64,000 nt of DNA, taken from contig CALVAW010000005.1 of assembly GCA_944325655.1 (NCBI GenBank), positions 1 to 64,000 of the forward strand. The letters run 5' to 3'. Position numbers and translations under genes: made by a program. Below, one piece after another: positions 7,539-17,138 of this stretch (its first letter is position 1; every line of letters starts with the position of its first letter). This DNA comes from Candidatus Gastranaerophilales bacterium. GTDB taxonomy: Bacteria > Cyanobacteriota > Vampirovibrionia > Gastranaerophilales > Gastranaerophilaceae. The notes under the pieces were generated by a model that was not told the DNA's origin, did not search any database, and saw only the letters and a list, made by a program, of their open reading frames with translations.

Positions 7539-10500
7539 ATGTCTTTTGAAAATATTAATTTCAACTGCATAAATAGTTTCATTAAAAGCTCTGCTAAAAT
7601 TAATCTCGTATTATCAGGTCTTTTAAAACCTTTTAATTTATTTCTAATTAAATCATTAATAAACAATCAAAAAAAAATTATATACATAACTATCGATGAA
7701 CAAAGCGCACTTAAAACTCAAAAAGATTTAAAAAATCTTTTAAATATAGAATCGGAAATTTTTCCATCTCAAGAAATCAGCTTTTACAGCGAGCTTGAAA
7801 AAAATTATTATATCTACGAAGAACAAATTAACATTATTACAAAACAACCAAACATAATAATAATGCCGATTAAATCTGTGTTTGAAAAATTTAACAATAT
7901 TGATTTTTATAAAAATAATGTATTGAAAATTAAAAAAGGTGATAATATAGACTATTCAAACATAACTAAAAAACTCATCTCGATGGGTTACAAAAGAACC
8001 ACAACAGCAAATGATATAGGCGAATTTGCCCTGAGAGGAGATATACTTGACATATACACGCTCGACAAAAATCCGGTAAGAATTGAATTTTTTGCCGATA
8101 CAGTAGAAGATATAAGATATTTCAATCCAAACAATCAAAAAAGCTTTGAACATATAGAAAAAACAAAAATATTGCCTTTATACAAATTTATTCTTGACGA
8201 AAACAATAAAAAATATTTTAAAGAACAGATAACAAATACTCCGATTCAAAATGATGATTTTCTGCAAAATATTAAAGAACAATTAATGGAAAAAATAGAC
8301 GAAGTCGGATATTTTGAAGGTATAGAATATTATTTGAATAATTTTATAGAAAATCCAAGCTCAACTCTGGATTTCTTTAAAGATTATATTTTGATTTTTG
8401 AAGAAACTTCACAAATCCAGTCCAAATATAACTCGTTGGATGAAATTTATATACAAAATTATAATGATGCAATTGCTTCCAAATTGAAACTTCCTCTAAA
8501 AAAATTAAACCATCTTACAAAAGAAGAATTTACAAAAAAAATCAAAGAATATAAAAGAATAGGTTTGGATAATTTTCTATCGGACGAATACGATAAATTA
8601 ATTGAATTCAATGCTCAAACAGCTCCAATATTCTCATCTGACATTCAAAAAATCTCTAAATACATACAAAAAAAATTATCCGAAAACTATAAAATATTCA
8701 TTTGTTCAAATTTTCCAAACAGACTCAAAGAAATTTTTAAAGAATTTGAAATTTTTTCAAATAACATAAAATATTTCTCAGACATAACTACAGGCGGAGC
8801 AATAAGCGAAGATAATAAAATTTCTGATGATAAAATACTTTTTTTAACAGACAAAGAACTTTTTAATAAACATTCAAGAGATATAACAACAAAAAAATAT
8901 TATTCAAACAAACAAACACAAGATTTTATAGATTCCATTAATGACGTAAAAGTCGGCGAATATGTTGTTCACAGTGTCCATGGTATAGGAATATACAACG
9001 GTATTACAAAACAAACCATTGACGAAAATCAAAAAGATTATCTTGAAATCCAATTCCAAGGCACAGATAAACTTTTCATGCCCGCAGAACAAATTAACCT
9101 TTTGTGCAGATACCGAGGAAGCGGCGGTGTTAAACCAAAATTATCCAAAATGGGCGGAAGTGCTTGGGAGACAACAAAAGCAAGAGCAAAAAAAGAGGTT
9201 GAATTAATAGCCTATGATCTTCTTGATTTATATGCAAAAAGAAAAATTTCAAAAGGCATTATATTTGAAGCTGACACAACTTGGCAATATGAAATGGAAG
9301 ATAATTTTGAATACACCGAAACTCCGGATCAGATGAAAGCAATAATTGAAGTCAAAAAAGATATGGAAGATGAAAAACCAATGGACAGATTAATCTGTGC
9401 CGATGTTGGTTTTGGTAAAACAGAAATAGCTCTTCGTGCAATGTTTAAAGCCGTTATGAGCGGGTATCAAACAGCACTTATTGCTCCTACAACAATCCTC
9501 ACAATGCAACATTATGAAACTTTAAGAGAAAGGTTTGAACCTTTTGAAGTTAAAATGGCGGTTTTAAACAGATTTTGTTCAAAAAAAGAACAAAAAAATA
9601 TAATTGAAAAACTTAAATCCGGAGAAATTGATGCCGTTATAGGCACTCATCGGCTTTTATCCGATGATATAGAATTTAAAAATTTAGGACTTCTTGTTAT
9701 AGATGAAGAACATAAATTCGGAGTAAGACATAAAGAAAAACTCAAAAAATTCAAAGAAAATATCGACGTACTCTCTTTAAGCGCAACACCTATACCAAGA
9801 ACTCTAAATATGGCTCTTTCCGGACTAAAAGATTTATCGGTTATAAATACTCCTCCAAAAAACAGATTGCCCATAAAAACTTATGTGGGCGAATTTTCAC
9901 AAAATTACGTAAAAAATGCAATAAATCAAGAAATTCAAAGAGAAGGGCAAGTATTTTACCTCTATAACAGAGTTGAAACCATTCAAAGATTTAAAGAAAA
10001 ATTGCAAGAAATTGTACCGAATGCAAGAATTGCAGTTGCACACGGACAAATGCCGGAAAAACAACTTGAAGAAATTATATGTGACTTCTCCGCACGTAAA
10101 TATGATATATTACTATCCACAACCATTATAGAATCCGGACTTGATATACCAAATGCAAATACCATTATCATCCATGATGCCGACAGTTTTGGTTTAGCAC
10201 AACTTTATCAACTGAGAGGAAGAGTAGGACGCTCGGATAGACAAGCATATTGTTTTTGTTTCTATAAAAAATCCAAAGAATTAAACGAACAGGCAAGAAA
10301 AAGACTTGAATCCATTAAAGACTTTACGAGCTTGGGAAGCGGATATCAAATTGCCTTAAGGGATATAGAAATCAGAGGTGTCGGAAATATATTAGGTACA
10401 AATCAACACGGACAAATGGTTAATGTCGGATTTGACACCTATTGCAATCTATTGGCGGAATGTATAGAAGATATCAAAACAAAAAGAGAGAAAAATCCTT

Positions 10501-11015
10501 ATGAAAAACCAAAGAAAAAAATTGCACCGGCAATTATCGATATAAATGCTCAAGCTTATATTCCGGATGAATGGGCGCAAACTTATGAACAAAAAATTCT
10601 TGAATATAAAAGATTATCAGATGTAACTACAATATCCGAGCTCGAAGAAATGGAACTCAATTTTAAAGACAGATTTGGTCAAATTCCTCAATGCACAAAA
10701 AATCTTGTAAAGCTTATAAAACTTAGAATTCTTGCAACAGGTGCTGAAATTTCCTCTGTCAGACAAATTGGAAACACAATAAGAATATATATGCCTTATA
10801 CTATGCAAGAATGGAACATTTTAAAATCTAAAATTGAAACTAAAATAACAAAATTCTTTACATTTACTCAACCTCCCAAAACACTTGCAAAAACAAAAGG
10901 AATTTTGCTTATGAATAAAAATGAAGATGATTTTGATGAAATATTTAACAAACTGGCGGATTTGTTTTATTATATTTCTGAGGTAGTTTTAAATTTTAGA
11001 ACAAACAATAATTAA
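7539..11015 (+). CDS. mfd: Transcription-repair coupling factor
   Basis: Mfd binds RNA polymerase stalled at DNA lesions, displaces it by ATP-driven translocation and recruits UvrA. At 1158 residues it is full length. In order: N-terminal UvrB-like region (about 1-420), CarD-like RNA-polymerase interaction domain (VGEYVVHSVHGIGIYNG, about 470), then the RecG-type helicase with Walker A ADVGFGKTE (about 622), IDEEHKFGV as motif II (usually DEEQRFGV), SATPIPRTL motif III, QLRGRVGRS motif VI, and a C-terminal TRCF domain. It begins one base after the ROK stop and is followed 18 bases later by the PpiC lipoprotein gene. Confidence 0.97.
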   Translation: MSFENINFNCINSFIKSSAKINLVLSGLLKPFNLFLIKSLINNQKKIIYITIDEQSALKTQKDLKNLLNIESEIFPSQEISFYSELEKNYYIYEEQINIITKQPNIIIMPIKSVFEKFNNIDFYKNNVLKIKKGDNIDYSNITKKLISMGYKRTTTANDIGEFALRGDILDIYTLDKNPVRIEFFADTVEDIRYFNPNNQKSFEHIEKTKILPLYKFILDENNKKYFKEQITNTPIQNDDFLQNIKEQLMEKIDEVGYFEGIEYYLNNFIENPSSTLDFFKDYILIFEETSQIQSKYNSLDEIYIQNYNDAIASKLKLPLKKLNHLTKEEFTKKIKEYKRIGLDNFLSDEYDKLIEFNAQTAPIFSSDIQKISKYIQKKLSENYKIFICSNFPNRLKEIFKEFEIFSNNIKYFSDITTGGAISEDNKISDDKILFLTDKELFNKHSRDITTKKYYSNKQTQDFIDSINDVKVGEYVVHSVHGIGIYNGITKQTIDENQKDYLEIQFQGTDKLFMPAEQINLLCRYRGSGGVKPKLSKMGGSAWETTKARAKKEVELIAYDLLDLYAKRKISKGIIFEADTTWQYEMEDNFEYTETPDQMKAIIEVKKDMEDEKPMDRLICADVGFGKTEIALRAMFKAVMSGYQTALIAPTTILTMQHYETLRERFEPFEVKMAVLNRFCSKKEQKNIIEKLKSGEIDAVIGTHRLLSDDIEFKNLGLLVIDEEHKFGVRHKEKLKKFKENIDVLSLSATPIPRTLNMALSGLKDLSVINTPPKNRLPIKTYVGEFSQNYVKNAINQEIQREGQVFYLYNRVETIQRFKEKLQEIVPNARIAVAHGQMPEKQLEEIICDFSARKYDILLSTTIIESGLDIPNANTIIIHDADSFGLAQLYQLRGRVGRSDRQAYCFCFYKKSKELNEQARKRLESIKDFTSLGSGYQIALRDIEIRGVGNILGTNQHGQMVNVGFDTYCNLLAECIEDIKTKREKNPYEKPKKKIAPAIIDINAQAYIPDEWAQTYEQKILEYKRLSDVTTISELEEMELNFKDRFGQIPQCTKNLVKLIKLRILATGAEISSVRQIGNTIRIYMPYTMQEWNILKSKIETKITKFFTFTQPPKTLAKTKGILLMNKNEDDFDEIFNKLADLFYYISEVVLNFRTNNN

Positions 11016-11033
11016 TTTTATAAGGAGATAAAT

Positions 11034-12206
11034 ATGAAGTTTACAAAAATAGCACTGACTCTTTTTTGTTCAATGGCACTTTTTTGCGGTTGCGCTAAAG
11101 ATAGTGATGTTGTTCTTAAAATCAATGATAAAAATATAACGAGAGCAGAATTTTACGGAGATTTCAATAAAATAAAAAATATACAACTTAAAAACGCTCC
11201 CAAAGAGCTTCAAAAAGATGACAGCTACACCGTAATTGCACTAAAAGAAAGATTTTTAAATGATGTTATTGTAAGAAATTTATTAGAACAAGAATTTGAA
11301 AAACGAAAAATCGAAGCCTCAGAAAAAGAAATAAAAGATAAAAAAGCGCAGATAATCGCTCAAATAGGCTCTGAGGAACAATTTAAAAATATTTTAAAAC
11401 AAAATCAAATATCGGAACAAAGATTAAATTCCGATATGGCAAGTGAAGTTAAAATAATGAAATTGATTGATTCTCTCGGAGCAAAAGAAGCTTCGGATTC
11501 TGAAGTCGAAAAATACTACAAACAAAACAAAGCTCAATTCACCATGCCCGAAAGAATCAAAGTTTCTCATATTTTATTTGACACAAATCCTGAAAGTTTA
11601 AAAAGAAAAATAACAGATGCTGATAAAGAAGCAAAATTATCAAGTGCAAACATTGACGCAAAAGTCAAAGAAGAAATAGCAAGAAAAGAAAAGCTGGCAA
11701 AAGAAGTAAGAGAAAAAGCCATAAAAAATCCAAAGAACTTTGCTAATCTTGCACAACAATATTCAGAAGACCCCGGCTCTGCTAAAAAAGGCGGAGATTT
11801 AGGCTTCGTTACCCGCACTCAAGTTGTTAAAGAATTTGGTGACGCTGCATTTAGTCAAAAAGTAGGCACAATAAGCCCGATAGTAAAAACACAATTCGGT
11901 GAACATATAATATATGTTACAGATAAGGCTGCAGCAGGAACACAATCTTTATCAAGCGTTAAAAAAGATTTAAAAACCTATTTGTCCGAACAAAAGAAAA
12001 TTCAAACCTTACAAAATTTCATTAACGGACTTAAAAATAATGCGAAAATAGAATATGTTGATAGTTCATTAAACCCTGATAACATCAGAAAACAACTTGA
12101 AGAAGCTCTTCCAAAACAACTTGAATTCCAAAAAAAACAAGGCGCACCGAAATCTAAATTAAAAATATTAGATAAAATCAAAAAGGAAAAAGAAACTAAC
12201 AAATAA
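11034..12206 (+). CDS. PpiC/SurA-type peptidyl-prolyl isomerase lipoprotein
   Basis: A predicted lipoprotein chaperone: residues 1-20 are a signal peptide ending in the lipobox FCGC, with Cys20 or so as the lipidated residue followed by AKDSD. The N-terminal helical part (about 25-165) looks like the SurA_N/trigger-type chaperone region. A single parvulin rotamase domain (about 170-290) contains RIKVSHILF, YSEDPGSAKKGGDLGF and FGEHIIYVT. The C-terminal about 90 residues are charged and helical. It would act outside the inner membrane, helping fold exported or outer-membrane proteins. AAGGAGAT precedes the ATG. A strong terminator follows, ending the run that begins at 2160. Confidence 0.88.
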   Translation: MKFTKIALTLFCSMALFCGCAKDSDVVLKINDKNITRAEFYGDFNKIKNIQLKNAPKELQKDDSYTVIALKERFLNDVIVRNLLEQEFEKRKIEASEKEIKDKKAQIIAQIGSEEQFKNILKQNQISEQRLNSDMASEVKIMKLIDSLGAKEASDSEVEKYYKQNKAQFTMPERIKVSHILFDTNPESLKRKITDADKEAKLSSANIDAKVKEEIARKEKLAKEVREKAIKNPKNFANLAQQYSEDPGSAKKGGDLGFVTRTQVVKEFGDAAFSQKVGTISPIVKTQFGEHIIYVTDKAAAGTQSLSSVKKDLKTYLSEQKKIQTLQNFINGLKNNAKIEYVDSSLNPDNIRKQLEEALPKQLEFQKKQGAPKSKLKILDKIKKEKETNK

Positions 12207-12210
12207 ATAA

Positions 12211-12236
12211 ATGACCGCCATTAGGCGGTTATTTTT
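12211..12236 (+). terminator. Intrinsic terminator after the PpiC gene
   Basis: ACCGCC (12214-12219) pairs with GGCGGT (12224-12229) around an ATTA loop, followed by TTATTTTT. It starts four bases after the PpiC stop and lies before the Shine-Dalgarno of the heptose adenylyltransferase, so the downstream operon must have some read-through or its own promoter. Confidence 0.85.
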
Positions 12237-12249
12237 AAGGAACAAAAAT

Positions 12250-12723
12250 ATGAATAAAAAAATAATAAAAAAAGAAAACATAAAAAAAACAGCAGAAAAT
12301 TTAAAAAAAGAAAACAAAAAGATTGTTTTTACAAACGGATGTTTTGATATCCTGCATGTAGGACATGTAAGATACTTAAAAGAATCTGCAAAATTCGGAG
12401 ATGTTTTAATTGTAGGCTTAAATTCAGACTCTTCGGTTAAAAAACTAAAAGGAGACAGCCGCCCGATAAACAATGAAAACGACAGAGCAGAAATTCTGAG
12501 TGCACTGTATTTTGTAGATTATATTGTAATCTTCGAAGACAGTACCCCCGAAAAACTTTTAGACCTTATCAAACCCGACATATACACAAAAGGTGCAGAC
12601 TATACCTTAGAAACACTACCCGAAGCAAAAACAGTATTGAAAAACGGCGGAAAGGTTGAATTTATCAATCTTGTACAAGGAAAATCCACAACAAACATAA
12701 TTAAAAAAACCCAAAATTCATAA
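12250..12723 (+). CDS. rfaE2: D-glycero-beta-D-manno-heptose 1-phosphate adenylyltransferase
   Basis: A 157-residue nucleotidyltransferase equal to the C-terminal half of HldE/RfaE. It would make ADP-heptose from heptose 1-phosphate and ATP for LPS inner core (or glycoprotein) synthesis. The fold signature is [17 protein letters not shown] (HxGH nucleotide motif), with [13 protein letters not shown] and a [10 protein letters not shown] segment typical of this subfamily. I place the start at 12250 after AAGGA (12237-12241); the open frame from 12211 lies inside the terminator hairpin. The kinase half (RfaE1/HldA) is not in the window. Its place before lpxD-lpxC-fabZ-lpxA fits an LPS role. Confidence 0.9.
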   Translation: MNKKIIKKENIKKTAENLKKENKKIVFTNGCFDILHVGHVRYLKESAKFGDVLIVGLNSDSSVKKLKGDSRPINNENDRAEILSALYFVDYIVIFEDSTPEKLLDLIKPDIYTKGADYTLETLPEAKTVLKNGGKVEFINLVQGKSTTNIIKKTQNS

Positions 12724-12806
12724 AACTTCTAAATTTTGTTAAAAAAATTGGCAAAAAACATTTATTGTTATACAATAAGTTTAAGACTAGTACAGAGGGA
12801 GTGAAA

Positions 12807-13931
12807 ATGGGTGAAATAAATGCAGGCGAAAAAAAATTCAGCCTAGAGGAATTATCTAAACTTACCGGCGGTATATTAACAAAAGTTCAAGATGCTGTCA
12901 TCACAAGAGTTGCACCACCAAAATTAGCTGATGAGAATACATTAGCTCTTGCAATGAATGAAGAAGAAATAGAAAATATATCCGCATCAAAGGCAAAGGC
13001 TGCTTTAGTGCCCCTGGGGGTGAATTTAGAAGGCATTTCCACAATTGAAGTCGAACGTCCGAGACTTGCATTTATGAAGCTTTTAAATATTTTTTACATA
13101 GCTCCAGACACCCCGCCAGAAATACATCCTACAGCGATTATTGACGAAAGTGCTAAGCTCGGAAAAAATGTTTCAATAGGCGCAAATGTCGTTATTTCCA
13201 GAAATGTTGAAATTGGTGACAATACAGCTATAATGCCAAATGTATATATAGGTAAAAACACGAAAATCGGCTCAAATTGCTTATTTCACCCCGGAGCAAA
13301 TATAGGAGATTTTATCAAAATAGGCTCTCGCTGCATCATTCATCATGGCGCAAGCATTGGAGCAGACGGATTCTCCTTCGTAACCGAAGCACCGAATAAT
13401 ATAGAACAAGCAAGACAAGAAGGGGCTATCAAGGAAATAAATACCGAAGTTAAGGTATTTAAAATTCCTTCTCTTGGTGCTGTTGAAATAGGAGATGATG
13501 TTGAAATAGGAGCAAACACAACAATAGACAGAGGTACTATAGAAAACACCACTATAGGAAATCAAACAAAAATTGACAATCTTGTAATGATTGGACACAA
13601 TTGTAAAATCGGAAACGCATGTACAATTGTTTCACAAGTAGGAATAGCAGGAAGCTGCATAATTGGCGACAGAGTCGTAATTGCAGGTCAAGCAGGATTA
13701 AAAGATCATGTTGAAATCGGAGATGATTCAATTATTCTTGCTAAAGCAGGCGTAACAAAATCATTCCCGAAAAAATCAGTAATAATGGGTGCGCCCGCTG
13801 TTTTAAGAAAAGACTTTATAAAAAGATTAAAATATCTTGATGAAGCTGAAATTATGGTACAAAAATATAAAAAATATCAACACTTATTAGAAGATTATGA
13901 GAAATTTTTAAATGAAGACGCTAAAATCTAA
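12807..13931 (+). CDS. lpxD: UDP-3-O-acylglucosamine N-acyltransferase
   Basis: LpxD adds the N-linked 3-hydroxyacyl chain in the third step of lipid A synthesis. The 374-residue protein has the N-terminal uridine-binding domain (about 1-100), then a left-handed beta-helix of isoleucine/valine-rich hexapeptides, with the catalytic His in MIGHNCKIG, and a C-terminal helical tail. The start at 12807 follows GAGGGAG (12796-12801) closely; an ATG at 12765 would add 14 residues without a Shine-Dalgarno. An insertion (about 200-220) interrupts the helix coils as in other LpxD proteins. Its 3' end overlaps lpxC by 20 bases. Confidence 0.95.
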   Translation: MGEINAGEKKFSLEELSKLTGGILTKVQDAVITRVAPPKLADENTLALAMNEEEIENISASKAKAALVPLGVNLEGISTIEVERPRLAFMKLLNIFYIAPDTPPEIHPTAIIDESAKLGKNVSIGANVVISRNVEIGDNTAIMPNVYIGKNTKIGSNCLFHPGANIGDFIKIGSRCIIHHGASIGADGFSFVTEAPNNIEQARQEGAIKEINTEVKVFKIPSLGAVEIGDDVEIGANTTIDRGTIENTTIGNQTKIDNLVMIGHNCKIGNACTIVSQVGIAGSCIIGDRVVIAGQAGLKDHVEIGDDSIILAKAGVTKSFPKKSVIMGAPAVLRKDFIKRLKYLDEAEIMVQKYKKYQHLLEDYEKFLNEDAKI

Positions 13932-14736
13932 CTTAACATTAAGCGGCGCGGGACTTATGTTTGCTGCGCCCGTTGAACTGACAATAAAACCTTCGGATAA
14001 AAAAGGTATAAGATTTTTTATCCAAGACGGCATGGTCGAAGCAAAGGTTGAAAATGTTGTTTCAACAGAACACTGTGTTATCCTGGCTGATGTCGAAAAA
14101 GGAGCAAAACATAAAATAGCCCTTGTAGAGCATTTTATGGCAGCTTGTGCTATAAAAGGTATTGACGCTCTTGATGTTTATTTTAATTCACAGGGTTTTG
14201 AAATGCCGATTTTTGACGGCAGTGCAAAAATATGGACCGAAGAATTCGATAAAGTGGGTTATATGGGTGAAACAGATGAAATAATGCCACTGAACAGTAT
14301 AATAACTTTTCAAAAAAATAATTCATCAATAGTCATTATGCCAAGCGAAAATGAAACAACAATAACATATATGGTTAATTTCAATCATCCCGACTTATCT
14401 CAAAGATGGGTTAATTTAAACCAAAATAACCTTAACGAAATTATCGAAGCAAGAACATTCGGCTATTTAAAAGATCTTGAAAAATTTCAAGCAGCAGGAT
14501 ATTCAAAAGGTGTAACCATTGAAAATACTGTCGGCTTAACTGATGATGGATATACAACCGAACTAAGAAGCCCATTTGAACCTGCAAAACATAAAATTCT
14601 TGATATTATAGGAGATTTATATCTTACAGGCTACAATCCTCTTAAATTAAAGGCAAATATAATAGTGAAAGAAGCAGGACATGGCTATCATGTAAAATGC
14701 GCGGGAATTTTAAAAAAAACAATTGAAAAACAATAA
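13912..14736 (+). CDS. lpxC: UDP-3-O-acyl-N-acetylglucosamine deacetylase
   Basis: LpxC is the zinc deacetylase that makes the first committed step of lipid A synthesis. The 274-residue protein is a little shorter than the E. coli enzyme (305). Zinc ligands are visible in LVEHFMAAC (the first His) and in [13 protein letters not shown] (the second His and the Asp), with GHGYH near the C-terminus as the likely catalytic His region. The N-terminus [16 protein letters not shown] corresponds to the usual TLK...GVGLH start, with A and M replacing V and H. It overlaps the end of lpxD by 20 bases, implying coupled translation, and is directly followed by fabZ. Confidence 0.94.
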   Translation: MKTLKSNLTLSGAGLMFAAPVELTIKPSDKKGIRFFIQDGMVEAKVENVVSTEHCVILADVEKGAKHKIALVEHFMAACAIKGIDALDVYFNSQGFEMPIFDGSAKIWTEEFDKVGYMGETDEIMPLNSIITFQKNNSSIVIMPSENETTITYMVNFNHPDLSQRWVNLNQNNLNEIIEARTFGYLKDLEKFQAAGYSKGVTIENTVGLTDDGYTTELRSPFEPAKHKILDIIGDLYLTGYNPLKLKANIIVKEAGHGYHVKCAGILKKTIEKQ

Positions 14737-14746
14737 GGAGACAGCA

Positions 14747-15193
14747 ATGGATTCAATAATTACACCAATATCTCTTGATTATGAAGAAATACTTAAAATG
14801 CTACCACATCGTTACCCGTTTTTATTAATTGACAGAATAACAGAATGTGTTCCCGGGGAATATTCCAAAGGTTATAAAAATGTAACATTTAATGAACCTT
14901 TTTTTCAAGGACATTTTCCGGATAATCCGATTATGCCGGGGGTTTTACAAATAGAAGCATTAGCTCAAACTTCAGCTCCCATTTTAATGACAATGGAGAA
15001 ATATAAAGGCAAATTAACACTTTTTGCAGGTGTTGAAAATGCGAAATTTAAAAATATAGTAAGACCCGGTGATAAGCTTGAAATGGAAACTCAATGTTTA
15101 AAAGTTAAAGGTCCTATTGCAAAATGTTTAGGCAGAGCTTATGTTGACGGCAAATTGTGTACGGAAGCGGAATTAACTGTAGCATTAAAATAA
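14747..15193 (+). CDS. fabZ: 3-hydroxyacyl-ACP dehydratase
   Basis: FabZ dehydrates 3-hydroxyacyl-ACP in fatty acid elongation. The 148-residue hot-dog protein shows PHRYPFLLIDRI at the N-terminus and the active-site helix GHFPDNPIMPGVLQIEALAQ with the catalytic His and Glu. The start at 14747 follows AAGGAG (14735-14740), which lies over the lpxC stop; an earlier in-frame ATG at 14723 would lie inside lpxC. Position between lpxC and lpxA balances the shared 3-hydroxyacyl-ACP pool between fatty acid and lipid A synthesis. Confidence 0.95.
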   Translation: MDSIITPISLDYEEILKMLPHRYPFLLIDRITECVPGEYSKGYKNVTFNEPFFQGHFPDNPIMPGVLQIEALAQTSAPILMTMEKYKGKLTLFAGVENAKFKNIVRPGDKLEMETQCLKVKGPIAKCLGRAYVDGKLCTEAELTVALK

Positions 15194-15205
15194 AAAGGAT
15201 AAAAC

Positions 15206-16030
15206 ATGACTTCAAATAAAATTCATCCAAGTGCAATAATTGATAAAAGCGCTAAAATTGCACCTGATGTAGAAATAGGCGCATACGCAGTCATAGGAGC
15301 AGATACGATAATCGAAGAAGGATGTAAAATAGGTGAAAGTGCAAATATTCAATATGCGCACATAGGAAAAAACACCAGAATATCTCCTTTCGCTTCAATT
15401 GGCGGAGAACCGCAAGATTTAGGATACAAAAACGAAAAGACCGGAGTGATTATTGGTGAAAATTGTTGGATTAGAGAATTTGCAACGGTAAGTCGTGCTT
15501 CAGGTGAAAATCAAAATACTATTGTGGGAAATAATTGCATGTTAATGGCATATACACATGTGGCTCATAATTGCGTGCTTGAAGACAACGTAATTATGGC
15601 AAATGCCGCTACTATTGGAGGACACTGCCATGTCGGATTTGGTGCATTTCTTGGCGGAATGTCGGTATTTCATCAACATGTAAGAATTGGCGAAATGGCA
15701 ATAATATCGGGAGCTTCTGCTGCAAGAAGCGATATTATACCTTATTGCAAAGCTGAAGGCATCCCATGTTTGCCTATCGGATTAAACGCAATAGGTCTGA
15801 GAAGAAAAAATGTGGATAAAGAATCAAGAGACGCAATTCATAAAGCCATCAGACTTTTAAGAAATGAGCAGTATAATACATCGCAGGCTCTTGAATTAAT
15901 AGAAAAAGAATTTAAAGGTAATAAATACGTAGATAAACTTGTGGATTTTGTTAAATCATCCAAAAGGGGATGTACTTTAAGATTTAAAGCCGCTTATCAT
16001 GGACAAATGGAAGATAACGGAGATGAATAA
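15206..16030 (+). CDS. lpxA: UDP-N-acetylglucosamine O-acyltransferase
   Basis: LpxA transfers a 3-hydroxyacyl chain to UDP-GlcNAc, the first reaction of lipid A synthesis. The 274-residue protein opens with IHPSAIIDKSAKI, continues as a left-handed beta-helix of hexapeptide repeats, has the catalytic His in YTHVAHNCVLEDNVI (most relatives have HVAHDC), then GHCHVGFGAFLGGMSVFHQ and the C-terminal helices with LNAIGLRRKNV. AAAGGAT precedes the ATG. It finishes the lpxD-lpxC-fabZ-lpxA block, an order also seen in Cyanobacteria; lpxB is not in the window and lpxK is at 47.4 kb. Confidence 0.95.
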   Translation: MTSNKIHPSAIIDKSAKIAPDVEIGAYAVIGADTIIEEGCKIGESANIQYAHIGKNTRISPFASIGGEPQDLGYKNEKTGVIIGENCWIREFATVSRASGENQNTIVGNNCMLMAYTHVAHNCVLEDNVIMANAATIGGHCHVGFGAFLGGMSVFHQHVRIGEMAIISGASAARSDIIPYCKAEGIPCLPIGLNAIGLRRKNVDKESRDAIHKAIRLLRNEQYNTSQALELIEKEFKGNKYVDKLVDFVKSSKRGCTLRFKAAYHGQMEDNGDE

Positions 16031-17137
16031 ATGTTTAACCCGCTAATTAAAAAATATGCAGATGTTCTTGTAAATTACTCAACTAAAGTTTCAAAAGGCG
16101 ATTTGGTAATAATCTATGCAAGAGGATACGAGGCTCAACCTTTAATCAAAGAAATATACAAAGCATGCCTTTTAAACGAGGCTAATCCAATAGTAAGAAC
16201 ATCAATGGATGAATTAGCAGAAACATTTATTAAATTTGCAAATGACGAACAACTTAGCTATATAGACGAAATGTCAAAACTTGAAGTCGAAAAGGCGGAT
16301 GTAATGATATTTATAGGGGCTCCGAACAACGTAAAAAACATGGCAAATGCTGACCCTAAAAAATTAGCAAAACGTTCAAAAGCAACTCATCCGATTTTAT
16401 CAAGAAGGCTTGAGCGCTCGGCTAACAATCAAATGCGTTGGGTTATAGCAGACTATCCCACAAACGCATTGGCACAAGAAGCATCCATGAGCCTTGAAGA
16501 ATACAGTGAATTTTTAATCAATTCTTGCTATCTTGACTTGGATAATCCGGTTAAAAAATGGGAAGAAATAGACAAAGAGCAAAAAAGAATAGCTGAAATT
16601 TTAAATAAAACATCTAAAATCAGATTTGTCGGAGAAAGAACAGATGTAACTTTTTCGACCGCAGGAAGAAAATGGCTTCCTTGTTCGGGCAACATGAATT
16701 TTCCTGATGGAGAAATTTTCACTTCTCCGGTTGAAGACAGTGCAAACGGAACAATTTATTTTGATTTTCCTCAAAACTATCATGGCTCTTGTGCAAAAGA
16801 AGTATTTATTGAATTAAAAGACGGCAAAGTTGTTGAAGCAAAAGCGGAATTCGGTAATGAATTTTTGCAAAGTATGCTCAACACTGACCAAGGTGCTAAA
16901 TTCGTCGGAGAAATAGCAATTGGCACAAATGAAAGAATACAAAATGTTACCGGAAATATTCTTTTTGATGAAAAAATCGGCGGCTCCATTCATGTTGCAT
17001 TTGGCGCAAGCTACCCCGAAGCAGGCGGAAAAAATCAATCCGGCTTACATTGGGATATGATAAAAAACATGAAAAACTCAGGCAAAATATATGCAGATGA
17101 CAAGCTCATATATGAAAACGGCAAGTTTATAATTTAA
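16031..17137 (+). CDS. M29-family metallo-aminopeptidase
   Basis: A 368-residue member of the thermophilic aminopeptidase (AmpS/PepS/AmpT) family, cytosolic enzymes that remove N-terminal residues using two metal ions. The N-terminal domain runs to about 215, followed by the metal-binding domain: acidic residues in EVFIELKDGK and GEIAIGTNERI, then IHVAFGASYPEAGG and the HWDMI His/Asp pair near residue 340. The ATG follows the lpxA stop with no gap, and the next gene begins one base after its stop, so it is embedded in the lipid A operon without an obvious functional link. Confidence 0.87.
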   Translation: MFNPLIKKYADVLVNYSTKVSKGDLVIIYARGYEAQPLIKEIYKACLLNEANPIVRTSMDELAETFIKFANDEQLSYIDEMSKLEVEKADVMIFIGAPNNVKNMANADPKKLAKRSKATHPILSRRLERSANNQMRWVIADYPTNALAQEASMSLEEYSEFLINSCYLDLDNPVKKWEEIDKEQKRIAEILNKTSKIRFVGERTDVTFSTAGRKWLPCSGNMNFPDGEIFTSPVEDSANGTIYFDFPQNYHGSCAKEVFIELKDGKVVEAKAEFGNEFLQSMLNTDQGAKFVGEIAIGTNERIQNVTGNILFDEKIGGSIHVAFGASYPEAGGKNQSGLHWDMIKNMKNSGKIYADDKLIYENGKFII

Positions 17138-17138
17138 A

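Noticed and set aside
12211-12249. Longer start for the heptose adenylyltransferase
   Set aside because: These codons lie in a terminator hairpin; the ATG at 12250 has its own ribosome site.
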